Below are positions 8,689-17,627 of a DNA stretch of 64,000 nt, in pieces. Numbering within the stretch: the stretch's first letter is position 1; each line of letters opens with the position of its first letter. The notes below the pieces were generated by a model. It had not been told where the DNA came from. It ran no database searches and saw only the letters and a list, made by a program, of their open reading frames with translations. Location: assembly GCF_001656035.1 (NCBI RefSeq), contig NZ_CP010029.1, forward strand, positions 3,780,074-3,844,073. The letters are read 5' to 3'. The stretch comes from Yersinia entomophaga (GTDB taxonomy: Bacteria; Pseudomonadota; Gammaproteobacteria; Enterobacterales; Enterobacteriaceae). The position numbers were made by a program, and so were the translations under genes.

Positions 8689-9666
8689 TTAGCGCGCTGT
8701 GGTTCCTTCAGATAACCAGGGTGAAGCAGTACTCCAGAAAATTACATTCGCACCTAAATAGTTCTCTGCATAATCGGTAAACTCAGCTTTGGTAAAGGGT
8801 TTGCCGGTTTTAGCATTGGTGTAGGTGAGGGTGGGTTCCTGGACGGCCATTCCAACCAGACTAAGCTTGCCTTTGTATTGATTAAAGAACGGATAGGCAT
8901 TTTTCATCTGCGCTTTTTTATTTGGTACGATATCTGGCCCGCCCAGCCCCACCTTGTTTTTCGCAGCGAATTCAAACAGGCGTGACATGTATTGATGATC
9001 ATTATTCCATTCACAAGGCCAAAAATTGACGTATTGCACCACATGAGATTTAGAGAAGACTTTACGGGCAAAGGCCATATTCTCCATCTCTGCGGCAAAG
9101 TATTTATCGCAGCTAAAGCCGGATTTATCCCTTTTAATATCGGGGTCAATGGCGGTTTCTGGCAGATTGACGCCAAATACCCGGCCGTCGAATTTTGTAG
9201 CTAATGCCGCCAGTAGTTTTTGATAGCGTTGTTGTACCGCCGGATTCCACTGCTGGGTTACCCAACCTGAACCCGCAGGCTTATTTTCGCCGGGATTATC
9301 ATATTGCGGTACGATACCGCCGTTATAGCGCGGATCTTTCATTAGATAGGCAGGAACGTTTTTAGCTTGAGGCTCAAAGAAACGATCCTGAATTTGAATA
9401 AAAAGTTTCTTATTTAAACTATTAAGGTAGGCAAGGTCACGCTCGATCTGTGAAAAATCATACTGATCTTTGTCGGTTTCTAGCGCCTTCCAATTATAGA
9501 CAATTTGTACTCCGCCAATATCAGGCCGCTGAATCAGAGAGGAAATAGTCGTTAAATCGTCTGAACCGGTATACAGAAAGTTTTGCGGTACAGCGCCAGT
9601 GGCAGCATAGGAAAATAACGTTATTAGCAGACCGGCGTGTAATAAAATATTTCCTGCTAGTTTCAT
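8689..9666 (-). CDS. Secreted TIM-barrel-like protein of unknown function
   Basis: The ATG at 9666 has RBS AAGGAAG and opens a signal peptide (MKLAGNILLHAGLLITLFSYA); the frame is open 31 codons further upstream without such a signal. The mature part, of 325 total, reads like an alpha/beta barrel glycosidase scaffold: GGVQIVYNWKALE, FSQIERDLAYL, KKLFIQIQDRFF, RVFGVNLPETAID and VVQYVNFWPCEWNND. The acidic NLPETA and PCEWNND segments could hold catalytic residues, but I cannot place it in a numbered glycoside hydrolase family. It is convergent with the MBL-fold gene. A periplasmic or secreted location is inferred. Confidence 0.7.
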   Translation of the reverse strand: MKLAGNILLHAGLLITLFSYAATGAVPQNFLYTGSDDLTTISSLIQRPDIGGVQIVYNWKALETDKDQYDFSQIERDLAYLNSLNKKLFIQIQDRFFEPQAKNVPAYLMKDPRYNGGIVPQYDNPGENKPAGSGWVTQQWNPAVQQRYQKLLAALATKFDGRVFGVNLPETAIDPDIKRDKSGFSCDKYFAAEMENMAFARKVFSKSHVVQYVNFWPCEWNNDHQYMSRLFEFAAKNKVGLGGPDIVPNKKAQMKNAYPFFNQYKGKLSLVGMAVQEPTLTYTNAKTGKPFTKAEFTDYAENYLGANVIFWSTASPWLSEGTTAR

Positions 9667-9814
9667 ATTCTTCCTTAAATAAGTTGGGCTAATTATTTTT
9701 CGCGAGTTAACGGCGATAACATTCGCAGCAATACATTCGCAGTAATAAAGGTAACGCAATTAAACACAGAGTAATTAAACGTAAAGTAATAAAACTGGCT
9801 GATAGCGTACACGG

Positions 9815-10159
9815 CTAGGTACCGGTATTCAGCCCTCGTAGCGCTCGAATAGCCTTAGGCTCAAGATAGACTACTGTTCTATGACTGCTAATAATACGGC
9901 TTACAATGACGTTGCGTGGCCCGGTTTGCCACGCCTCGCTGCGGTAGAACTGTGCCTGTTTGCGCTCAAGCTCTGCGAGATTGGCGTATGAGCGAATCAG
10001 ATAATAACTGTCTTCCAGTTCTACGCCTTTGCCATAAGCCACTACGTCCATACCGGCTTTCTGATGCAGTGGAATACTAATATCCTGCATAACCCGATGG
10101 AATATATTGCCGCTATCGGGCTGTAATTTATATAGAAGAATTTCGACCGTTCGATACAT
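9815..10159 (-). CDS. NIPSNAP-family small protein
   Basis: The 114-residue protein has the dimeric alpha/beta-barrel look of NIPSNAP proteins: MYRTVEILLYKLQPDSGNIF, then HQKAGMDVVAYGKG, SYYLIRSYANLAELERKQAQFYRSEAWQTGPR. Family members are small ferredoxin-like proteins without a settled reaction. Its ATG is only 33 bases downstream of the dinI stop on the same strand, with no obvious terminator between, so it may be read from the SOS promoter of dinI. Confidence 0.75.
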   Translation of the reverse strand: MYRTVEILLYKLQPDSGNIFHRVMQDISIPLHQKAGMDVVAYGKGVELEDSYYLIRSYANLAELERKQAQFYRSEAWQTGPRNVIVSRIISSHRTVVYLEPKAIRALRGLNTGT

Positions 10160-10192
10160 GTCTATCTCCGGATAGATGCAGATCGACGGAGA

Positions 10193-10438
10193 TTAGCTTT
10201 CCATAGTCAGCCATTCGTCCGCTTCTTCAAACATCTCTTCGATCAATCTGTTCAGAGCAGATTTTTCCAACTTGGTCACGCCCGATACGTTGAGACCGTT
10301 GGCCTGCATGGCCTTAACGTGGACGTCAGCCTCTGGATGAATCCGATGCACACGTTTGGTCAACTCTTCTTTGATCAAATCAGTGGCGTTGGTCAGACCG
10401 CCGACGTTTCTTTTGTCATAAATCAATTCAATACGCAT
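10193..10438 (-). CDS. dinI: DinI-like DNA-damage-inducible protein
   Basis: The 81-residue protein begins MRIELIYDKRN and ends in the acidic helix RLIEEMFEEADEWL, matching DinI, which binds RecA filaments and modulates LexA and UmuD cleavage. Its size equals E. coli DinI (81 residues). A LexA box lies 42 bases upstream. A NIPSNAP gene follows closely. Confidence 0.9.
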   Translation of the reverse strand: MRIELIYDKRNVGGLTNATDLIKEELTKRVHRIHPEADVHVKAMQANGLNVSGVTKLEKSALNRLIEEMFEEADEWLTMES

Positions 10439-10479
10439 ATCTTCCCCTAAAAATGTCAGGATAACCCATTCAAAAACAA

Positions 10480-10495
10480 CTGGGTTAATATACAG
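10480..10495 (-). promoter_or_regulatory. LexA (SOS) box of dinI
   Basis: On the minus strand CTGTATATTAACCCAG matches CTG-N10-CAG, and the wider context TACTGTATATTAACCCAGTT is close to the full LexA consensus. It sits just upstream of dinI, as expected. Confidence 0.9.
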
Positions 10496-10564
10496 TATTG
10501 GCGCGTTGACACCAAGCCGGTTTTTTCTGCTGCCAGGAATTTAGGACAGTATGTAAGACTGAAC

Positions 10565-11542
10565 CTAGCGATATGTCAGGGTAAAACTCGCTACGCTATT
10601 GGCCGCCCCCGGCGTGATTTTGACCCCGGTTTGGTAATAACGAGCAGTCATCGGGATTTCATTAGCTCCAACCGTGGTGCTATCGAGTAAATTCGTGGGC
10701 GCGCCCAGCGGAAGGGGATTGCCATCATACAGGATCTGAATTCCCAGACCGCTAGCCACCTGTTCTCCTGTATTGCCGTTTAACGGCAATACATTGTCGC
10801 TACTGCCGGAAGTCCCCAGAGTGAGTGAAACTTTGGTGTCAACTTGGCAGTCCAGCCCGATGGTAAATGGGACGGAGCGGCCATAGCTGCCGGGGCCGGA
10901 GAAAGAATGACTATTGACGGTACCCATAGGAACCTGAATGGACGGCGTGGTGGTGTTACAGCCGTTGACCTGAATATCTACCGCTGGGAAGGATATTTGA
11001 CCTAAACCCTTGCCATTTGTGATACCCAGACAGGTGTAACTCACACTGACCGGGTTATATGCCGGCAACGTGCCAGAGGTTATATCGGCATATTTCACCA
11101 GGAAATATTCCAGATTGGTGCGCATCAAATAGCCTTCATAGGTGTACTGTGGTGCGTAAACATCTAGCAATCCGTCTCTACCGTCGGTTCTGTACGCGAT
11201 GCCGACGCCTTCCTTTGAAGTTTTATACACTGGCATTGAATCGTAATAGATGCCCGTCCATTTAGTGGATGTTCGTGGTTGAAGAACGAAGTTCCCCGGT
11301 GCGCCGAACGAGTTGTTTTTTACTACTTTTACCGCATAGCTATAAACGCCAGAGGCAAGTAATGAGCCTATCGGGGCATTCATTGGAACGGTAACGGGTC
11401 CCTGGCTGGTACTGGGGTAGATATCCCACACCGCCCAGCATTCAGCTTCGGCATAACTTTTGGGTGTGAAAACCAACGTCAGCAGAAGAATGAGATAAAT
11501 CCCTTTTTGTCTTATGGACAACATTTTCAATCTATTCAGCAT
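10565..11542 (-). CDS. Fimbrial tip adhesin, second copy (two-domain)
   Basis: ATG 11542 is preceded by AGGAG and starts a signal peptide. The 325-residue protein has an N-terminal receptor-binding-type half (ECWAVWDIYPS to about residue 180) and a C-terminal pilin domain ending FTLTYR, the donor strand signature recognised by the chaperone. It shares many stretches with the other adhesin of this cluster: APIGSLLA, EGVG(I/V)AY, LVKYG/A-I-GG/T, IQ-LYDG/LYRG and ARYYQ. It is therefore a diverged duplicate. It is separated from the fimbrial genes by yagU and has its own RBS. Confidence 0.85.
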   Translation of the reverse strand: MLNRLKMLSIRQKGIYLILLLTLVFTPKSYAEAECWAVWDIYPSTSQGPVTVPMNAPIGSLLASGVYSYAVKVVKNNSFGAPGNFVLQPRTSTKWTGIYYDSMPVYKTSKEGVGIAYRTDGRDGLLDVYAPQYTYEGYLMRTNLEYFLVKYADITSGTLPAYNPVSVSYTCLGITNGKGLGQISFPAVDIQVNGCNTTTPSIQVPMGTVNSHSFSGPGSYGRSVPFTIGLDCQVDTKVSLTLGTSGSSDNVLPLNGNTGEQVASGLGIQILYDGNPLPLGAPTNLLDSTTVGANEIPMTARYYQTGVKITPGAANSVASFTLTYR

Positions 11543-11737
11543 AAATTTCTCCTGCTCCATGAGAGAGTTTCCCTCATTAAGATAACGGGGGAATAGTGGT
11601 TAGCGTTTTCTTTTCCACTTAACCTTCCCCGTCATCTCTCCATTGTGGCCAATAAATATTATAAATTTCAATCAATTAGTTTTTTTTGGCCGGATTTTAG
11701 CCAGCTTATCCAGTCGCGTATATTCCGGATTTAAATA

Positions 11738-12292
11738 TCAATAATGGCGGCTTATTTTTCGCTGCGGCTGAAACTCTGGATCGGGCTGATGAGTAATACG
11801 GTTACGAATATCTCTTCTGAATATTTCGATAGTCCACATCCACACCACGTGACCGAACGTTTCGGATAAAAGCTCTTCAAAAGGCAGGTGCCACAGCGGT
11901 GGGCCCCAGCCGAAAAGTGGTAACAGCACGCCGTGGAAACCTAAAGTGACCAGAATGGCAAAAGCCGCGCCCTGCCAGAGTTTGATCGTCGGGAATATTT
12001 CAGCCACTAAGCAATAGAACAGGGCAAACAAGATGGAAAATAGCTGATGAACGCCCGCCACGCCCCAGTTAATAATATGGCCTGAATATTGATAGATCAT
12101 ATCGTTGACCTTGAAACCCAAATCTTGCAGCATCTCCGCCGGCGGAATGGCTCTGTCCGCTGTCCTTGGGGGAAAAGGGATCTCCGCTCCCCATTTGACG
12201 AAACTGGCAATATTCCCGCCTAAAAAACCGGCCCATAGGGCGGCGCTATAGTTCCTGTATTTTTTCTGTGTAGTAGCAAAACGTAATTCCAT
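11738..12292 (-). CDS. yagU: YagU-like inner-membrane protein (DUF1440)
   Basis: The 184-residue protein aligns by eye with E. coli YagU over nearly its whole length: FVKWGAEIPFPPR, GHIINWGVAGVHQLFSI, LVAEIFPTIKLWQG, SETFGHVVWMWTIEI and RRDIRNRITHQPDPE. Three to four hydrophobic helices place it in the inner membrane. YagU has been linked to acid resistance in E. coli; the mechanism is unknown. Here it is embedded between two adhesin genes on the same strand, with about 290 bases before and 195 bases after it. In E. coli it also neighbours a fimbrial (ecp/mat) operon, which makes the association interesting. Confidence 0.88.
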   Translation of the reverse strand: MELRFATTQKKYRNYSAALWAGFLGGNIASFVKWGAEIPFPPRTADRAIPPAEMLQDLGFKVNDMIYQYSGHIINWGVAGVHQLFSILFALFYCLVAEIFPTIKLWQGAAFAILVTLGFHGVLLPLFGWGPPLWHLPFEELLSETFGHVVWMWTIEIFRRDIRNRITHQPDPEFQPQRKISRHY

Positions 12293-12581
12293 AAATATTC
12301 CTTGTTTAAAACGGCCAATACTTCGGTTTTTAGGCTGAATATTTTATTAAATTATATAATTTAATAAGTTAGAGCCTGTTGAATCACCCTTATTTAGAGA
12401 AAAGCGAAGATCGCCGGATGAGAAATAGTGTTCCGAGTGATGAAAAAATCGCTTTTATCTATCATCTTTTATCTATCATGCTGTGTTGCTCCTGTCCTCA
12501 ATTTCCCGAAATGACAATATCTATCTGAAAAATATGAACTTTATATCAGTAATTCTCTCGTAGTGATTGACCAATCATCTG

Positions 12582-13562
12582 CTACCTGTAATTCAGCGTA
12601 ATATTGGCCGTGCTGCTGGCTCGACCTGCGTTGATAAACTCTTCTTTCTGGTAATAACGGGCGGACAGTAGAATCTGCGCGCAGCCTGTTTCCGAGAATG
12701 AAATACCGCTAAACAGGTCCCCTAACGTGATAGGTTGCCCGCGGTATAACAGTTGAATGCCTATTCCTTGCGCCGTACCATTGCCGCTATCTAATGCCAG
12801 CAGGTCAGGCGAACCTTCAATGCCAGCGCCGCCGATCGCTATTTTGATTTTGTCCGTGGCGGTACAGTTGAGTGGGATTGAAAACGCCACTTCATTTGCA
12901 GTGCTATTCAGGCCGGAAAAGGCGCTTATTTTTACCCGTTCCAAAGGAATATGTAGCTTTGCCTTCTGAACGCCACAGGCTCGTACTCGAACTGAAGCCC
13001 CGTACATCAACCCATTCCAGTCGTAAAGGCCGTTTCCCCCGCTGGCGAAGCAGGAATAACCGATGTTGAATAATTTATGGCGTAATAGCTTTCCCCCCGA
13101 AATTGGCCCGTACTTAACCAGGTAATAATCAAGATTTGAGGATATGGCATCGCCCCTCAGGTTTTTACTGTTATGGGTTATTTGCCGCGTTTCGGCGCCA
13201 CCTTTTGTTGGCGTCACGGTATAGGCCACGCCAACGCCCTCCAGATTGGTTTTAAATACACTGATTCCGCGATATTTAAGCCCGGTAAACTGAGTTAGCG
13301 GATTGATAGTGATAACAAAATCTCCCGCTGAACCCGCATACGAATTATCCATAATACGCGCCGCAATATGGGTTTGCCCTTGAGCCAGCAGGCTGCCTAT
13401 GGGCGCACTTTTATCCACGTATACCGGTTTGGGAAAAACCAGAATCGGGGCGTGAGTGAGGAAAGAACGACATCCGGCCGCTCCCTCCCGCATTTCCCAC
13501 ATCATCAACATGAAAAATAAGGTGATATAGCCTAAATAGCGCGGTAATCTCCGAGCCCTCAT
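12582..13562 (-). CDS. Fimbrial tip adhesin, first copy (two-domain)
   Basis: ATG 13562 has RBS AAGGAG; a longer frame to 13580 lacks one. The 326-residue protein carries a signal peptide, a Cys-containing N-terminal adhesin half and a C-terminal pilin domain with an RACG...LNCTA cysteine pair, ending TANITLNYR. Position as the last gene behind the usher is the usual place for a FimH- or MrkD-type tip adhesin. It is paralogous to the product at 10565-11542. Confidence 0.85.
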   Translation of the reverse strand: MRARRLPRYLGYITLFFMLMMWEMREGAAGCRSFLTHAPILVFPKPVYVDKSAPIGSLLAQGQTHIAARIMDNSYAGSAGDFVITINPLTQFTGLKYRGISVFKTNLEGVGVAYTVTPTKGGAETRQITHNSKNLRGDAISSNLDYYLVKYGPISGGKLLRHKLFNIGYSCFASGGNGLYDWNGLMYGASVRVRACGVQKAKLHIPLERVKISAFSGLNSTANEVAFSIPLNCTATDKIKIAIGGAGIEGSPDLLALDSGNGTAQGIGIQLLYRGQPITLGDLFSGISFSETGCAQILLSARYYQKEEFINAGRASSTANITLNYR

Positions 13563-13617
13563 CCTTGCTCCTTGCCTCAAAATGGCGGCCGCATACGTTT
13601 GACCGTCCTTTACTTAG

Positions 13618-16155
13618 CTATGTCATTACCGCTTTACAGCTGGCCTGTAGGGTCAGTACCGATGAACCGTTATCGTCAGAAGTTTCTGGTAGGATGTAGT
13701 CCGCCACGCACTTCTGCGGTGTGCCGTTGCTGTCCCATTCCACCAGTAAACTTCCCTTATCAGGGATACCGCTCAAATAAACCTCCGCATTATTGGCGAC
13801 AATTCCGCTATTGATTGATAGGTCGTCATTATGTTTTAGCGATGCGTTGGCGCCGAACGGAATGGTTTTTCCATCGAAGTTCAGTTTGATTAACGCTCGT
13901 TTTCCCACGCGGGTTTTGAAATCAGCCAGTACAACGGCACCTTTGGTCGGCACCACGGTTTTGACACTGGTATCAATATCAATGTTTTCGCCCAAGGTTT
14001 GGGTGTCCAGCGCAATTCGGTTTTTACGATAAGTACTGACATAAGGAACGACCGCGTACCCTCGCCAGTCGGTATAGACGCCGCTGCTATTTTGCACCTT
14101 CACTCCGCTGGCTCCCGGCGCTTTAACCAATGCCAGTGTCTCACCTTGGGATTGCGAGAAAGTGACACCGAATGGATGCGCAACCACGCCTCCGCGCAGG
14201 TTATAGTTCAGGCGGCGGGAATCGTTGTCATAGCTGTAACCAGAGCCGATTTCGCCATAGGTGCCGCGATAGTTGGCGTTAAGGTTGCCGCTGGCACCGT
14301 TGCCCTGATTAGTATAATTCTGCTGAATGTTGTAATTCAGGTTGTTGTCCGCCAGCGCGGTGCCGCTCAAACCGAGCTGCTGGGTGGTACGCCCGGATTT
14401 GCTGTGGTTGACGTTGTAGGTAGACCAGCTGTTAGCTAACCAACGATCGAGAGGAACCTGCACGCTGAAAGCTAACACACTGTCGCTATTACCTACGCCC
14501 GGTGTCTGGGTGTGGCTATATGACAGACTGTAGTTAATGCCTCTATGATTCAGGTTATAACCGGTGCTGATATTGCGTTCATAACCAGATTGCCACCAAT
14601 AATCCTGCTGATACCCAGAGATATAAAGATGACCGTATCCGCCCATAGACTGATTAAGGTTGAGCTGTATTTTGCTGCGTTTATTGTAGTTTGGGCGCCA
14701 GCCGTTGACATTTTCCCGATATTCATTAGTTTCACTTAAGGTATAAAAACCTTCAGTGGAATAGCGATAACCCGCCAAAGTAAAATTGGTATTAGTGGTA
14801 CTAATATCTTTGGAATACTGGAACCGATAAGACTGCCCCTGGGTTTTTTTTCCTCCTCTATGAGAAGTATTAGCCTGAGTGGCATCGAGAGATATCGATC
14901 CTATATCGCCGAACCCATGACCGACTCCTAGCACGCCGGACGTGTATTTCTCTGCAGCCAATACTCCCCCGTACAAAGTGGTGTCTGCGGGCAACCCGTA
15001 AATCAGGGTTGACTGGGCAAAGTTCGGCGTTGCCGCAAAAGGGGTGGTAGTGCGATATTTCCCTGCCGTAACGGCATATTTCAACTGGCCTTCGCGCTGC
15101 ATAATAGGCACGGCGGAGAAAGGCTGCACAAAGCTACGCTCAGTACCATCCGCTTCCCGAATAGTGACGTCCAACCCACCGCTGGATGAGGTTGGGTAGA
15201 GGTCGGTAATGGCAAAACTTCCGGGAGGAACATAGGTTTGGTAGATGATATAGCCGTTTTGTCGAATGATGACCTGAGCGTTACTCTGTGCGATACCGCG
15301 GACTACCGGGGCAAAACCGCGGCGGCTATCTGGCAGCATATTGGTATCGGAGGCTAACTGGACTCCGCGAAATTGAACGCTATCAAATACTTCGCCGGGC
15401 GTCGAACTGTCACCCAGGGTCAGTGCGCCTTTCAGCGGCTGAATATCCCGTTGTACGTAGGTATTAATGTTCTTCCACTCACGCCCACTCTTATTATTAT
15501 CGGTGTAGGTGGAGTAGTTACGTAACCGCCAGGCACCTAAATTGGCTCCGCTACGCAAGTTAAGATAATAGTTACTGTTAGTCCCTTCACTACGCGAATC
15601 CCAGGTGTTAGAACCGGTAAAGCTGTAGTTAACCAGCGCGGCGGGAATCCCCTGATTCCATAACTTTGGGTCAATGGCATCGCGCGCTTCATTATTAAGC
15701 GCCGCTTGTGGAATGCTGATATCCAACCGCTGGCGGTTAAAGTTGAAACGAGTGAACGCTTCGGGAATATGTTGATCTAAATTGCTGAATGCTTGAGTCG
15801 GCGGTAACGTTTTAAGTGATGAAAAAGCCTCAATATTGACACCCATCGCAGCCAATTCTTTTGTGGTTAATTCCGGCAGAAGCTTGCCGTTACGATCCAC
15901 AAAGGTCACCGAGCGTTCATCGACTTTGCTGTCGTTTAGGTAAATATCCACCCGATAGGTTCCGGGAATTTGCGAACCGGTGGTAGAAAACTGACCCAGA
16001 CTGACGTTCTGAGGTGTACCTTCTTTCAATTCAAGCGCATAAGGATTGAAATAGTCTGCTGCCGAAACGTTGACTATCGGTGCAGCAGACGCGACAGAGA
16101 CTAGAGTCCAAAGGATATGCCGGGTGAGTCCCGCTGGCTTGCAATGTTTTTCCAT
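13618..16155 (-). CDS. Fimbrial outer-membrane usher
   Basis: ATG 16155 is preceded by GGAGGAA and gives 845 residues with a signal peptide ending near VSAADYFNPYALEL, the usual usher mature N-terminus. The N-terminal domain (LPELTTKELAAMGV), the barrel with its plug region (GIAQSNAQVIIRQNGYIIYQTYVPPGSFAITDLYPTS split across the pore), and the C-terminal domains with a Cys pair near the end are all present. It accepts chaperone-subunit complexes and threads the pilus through the outer membrane. It belongs with FimD/SfmD-type ushers. It lies 100 bases after the chaperone gene and 55 bases before adhesin 1. Confidence 0.95.
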   Translation of the reverse strand: MEKHCKPAGLTRHILWTLVSVASAAPIVNVSAADYFNPYALELKEGTPQNVSLGQFSTTGSQIPGTYRVDIYLNDSKVDERSVTFVDRNGKLLPELTTKELAAMGVNIEAFSSLKTLPPTQAFSNLDQHIPEAFTRFNFNRQRLDISIPQAALNNEARDAIDPKLWNQGIPAALVNYSFTGSNTWDSRSEGTNSNYYLNLRSGANLGAWRLRNYSTYTDNNKSGREWKNINTYVQRDIQPLKGALTLGDSSTPGEVFDSVQFRGVQLASDTNMLPDSRRGFAPVVRGIAQSNAQVIIRQNGYIIYQTYVPPGSFAITDLYPTSSSGGLDVTIREADGTERSFVQPFSAVPIMQREGQLKYAVTAGKYRTTTPFAATPNFAQSTLIYGLPADTTLYGGVLAAEKYTSGVLGVGHGFGDIGSISLDATQANTSHRGGKKTQGQSYRFQYSKDISTTNTNFTLAGYRYSTEGFYTLSETNEYRENVNGWRPNYNKRSKIQLNLNQSMGGYGHLYISGYQQDYWWQSGYERNISTGYNLNHRGINYSLSYSHTQTPGVGNSDSVLAFSVQVPLDRWLANSWSTYNVNHSKSGRTTQQLGLSGTALADNNLNYNIQQNYTNQGNGASGNLNANYRGTYGEIGSGYSYDNDSRRLNYNLRGGVVAHPFGVTFSQSQGETLALVKAPGASGVKVQNSSGVYTDWRGYAVVPYVSTYRKNRIALDTQTLGENIDIDTSVKTVVPTKGAVVLADFKTRVGKRALIKLNFDGKTIPFGANASLKHNDDLSINSGIVANNAEVYLSGIPDKGSLLVEWDSNGTPQKCVADYILPETSDDNGSSVLTLQASCKAVMT

Positions 16156-16255
16156 AACAAAATTCCTCCATTTGGGGCCGAAAAAAGCGTACGGATACCC
16201 CTTACCCGGTATGGATGGGCAAGATGTCATTTCAGTCAGGATTAGGTTTTGCGAA

Positions 16256-16939
16256 TTAGAGAGAAACGGTCTCTTTGGCTGAAATGCCACCGTAATCGGT
16301 AATCGCCTGCCAGCTTATCTGCCCTGATGCGCCTGAAGGTAACGGCCAGCTGCGGCTGCTTTTCGGAGCGATCATATCCGCTTCTTTTATCTCTGATTTC
16401 CCAACGTTAAGTTCATAGAACGAAACGTAATAGGGCGTGGGATTAACCACTTCCAATTGATTACCTTTACGCTTGAACTGGAGAGATTTATAGGCATTTG
16501 CAGCCTGATTTCTCAGCAGCCCGGTTGGACGATAAAATAATTTGATACGCGATTGAACCGTGATTTGTAGCTGATTCTCATCGGTTTTATGCGTTGCCGG
16601 GATAGATTTAACGCTGAGCCAGAATACCGACTCGCGATCTTGCGGTAAGTTACCGCCGGCCCGAACAATACGCAGCGTATTCTCTTGCTCGGCATCCAAT
16701 CGAAACAATGGTGGAGTGACGATAAAGGGAATCTTAGTCGTGTTTGATGCATCCAGATTATCGATCCAGGATTGAATCAGGTAAGGCCGATCCTTTTCCG
16801 GGTTGGTTACTGATAAAGAAGCCTCTTTTTTACTGCCATCGTATATGACGCGTGTGCTACCTATAACAATCCCAGCCTGAGCCTGATAGGTAATCGTTAG
16901 CAGGCAACATACAGAAATAAAAGAACGTATCCATGACAT
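16256..16939 (-). CDS. Fimbrial periplasmic chaperone
   Basis: ATG 16939 has GAGGA eight bases upstream and gives a 227-residue product with a signal peptide ending AQAGIVIGSTRVIYD. PapD-family marks are clear: TRVIYDGSKKEASLSVTN in the first strand, the conserved FIVTPPLFRLDAEQENTLRIV motif with the G1-strand arginine region, and the second Ig domain ending near ITDYGG. It caps pilin subunits in the periplasm by donor-strand complementation. The start was chosen over two longer frames for its RBS and signal peptide. Confidence 0.94.
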   Translation of the reverse strand: MSWIRSFISVCCLLTITYQAQAGIVIGSTRVIYDGSKKEASLSVTNPEKDRPYLIQSWIDNLDASNTTKIPFIVTPPLFRLDAEQENTLRIVRAGGNLPQDRESVFWLSVKSIPATHKTDENQLQITVQSRIKLFYRPTGLLRNQAANAYKSLQFKRKGNQLEVVNPTPYYVSFYELNVGKSEIKEADMIAPKSSRSWPLPSGASGQISWQAITDYGGISAKETVSL

Positions 16940-17093
16940 ACCAGAATTCCTCATAACTAACTGCCCAGCAGATTCTCTGCCGGTAAAGATATTTTTCATG
17001 TAAAAATAAGCATCCTTGCCTCGCCCTTGAAACATGGGTGATCCTTTTGTTTGTATTTTTTAAATTTAATTAACCCTAACTAAAGCAGCGCTA

Positions 17094-17627
17094 TTAGTTA
17101 TAGGAAATACTAAACTGAGTGACTGCATTAGCTGGGCCGGTCGTGACAGTGGCATTGGTTGACATATATTTGGCAATGTAGCTAAAGACGGGATTCACAC
17201 CTTTCGTCACGGCTTTTTGCGCGGAAGGAGCCGTCATGGGAATCAGAGTTGTACCGTCTGCTTCATAAATTGCGATACCCAACCCAGTAGCTACGCCAGT
17301 TTCAGTGGTCAACGCGAGCAGATTGGTATTATTTTCTGCAAAAGGACCATCAAACTTTACCAAGGCCTTTGTCACTGAATCTGGACAAGAGGTCAGGGTG
17401 ATATCGAATTTTGCCGGCATGGCAGTGGCACCGACCGCTGGGAAAGCCTTGGCGCTGACATTACCTAAAGCAACCGTCTGGCTGGCGCTCGCTGTGCTAA
17501 CGGTACAAGCTTCAGCAATAACTGTACCGGTGAAATTGATGGTGCCGTCTGCTGCATTTGCAGCATGAGAGAAAGAAGCAAATGCTGCGCTAGCGAGTAA
17601 AATAGTTGCGCGTAATTTAGTGTTCAT
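17094..17627 (-). CDS. Major fimbrial subunit (type 1-like pilin)
   Basis: ATG 17627 has RBS GGAGAG. The 177-residue precursor has a signal peptide (ending HAANA) and ADGTINFTGTVIAEACTV, the usual type 1 pilin start with its first cysteine. The second cysteine lies in TLTSCPDSV, and the penultimate tyrosine end TQFSISYN serves chaperone binding. It is the first gene of the cluster, about 150 bases before the chaperone, and should be the most highly expressed. The upstream region has no invertible promoter that I could see. Confidence 0.93.
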   Translation of the reverse strand: MNTKLRATILLASAAFASFSHAANAADGTINFTGTVIAEACTVSTASASQTVALGNVSAKAFPAVGATAMPAKFDITLTSCPDSVTKALVKFDGPFAENNTNLLALTTETGVATGLGIAIYEADGTTLIPMTAPSAQKAVTKGVNPVFSYIAKYMSTNATVTTGPANAVTQFSISYN

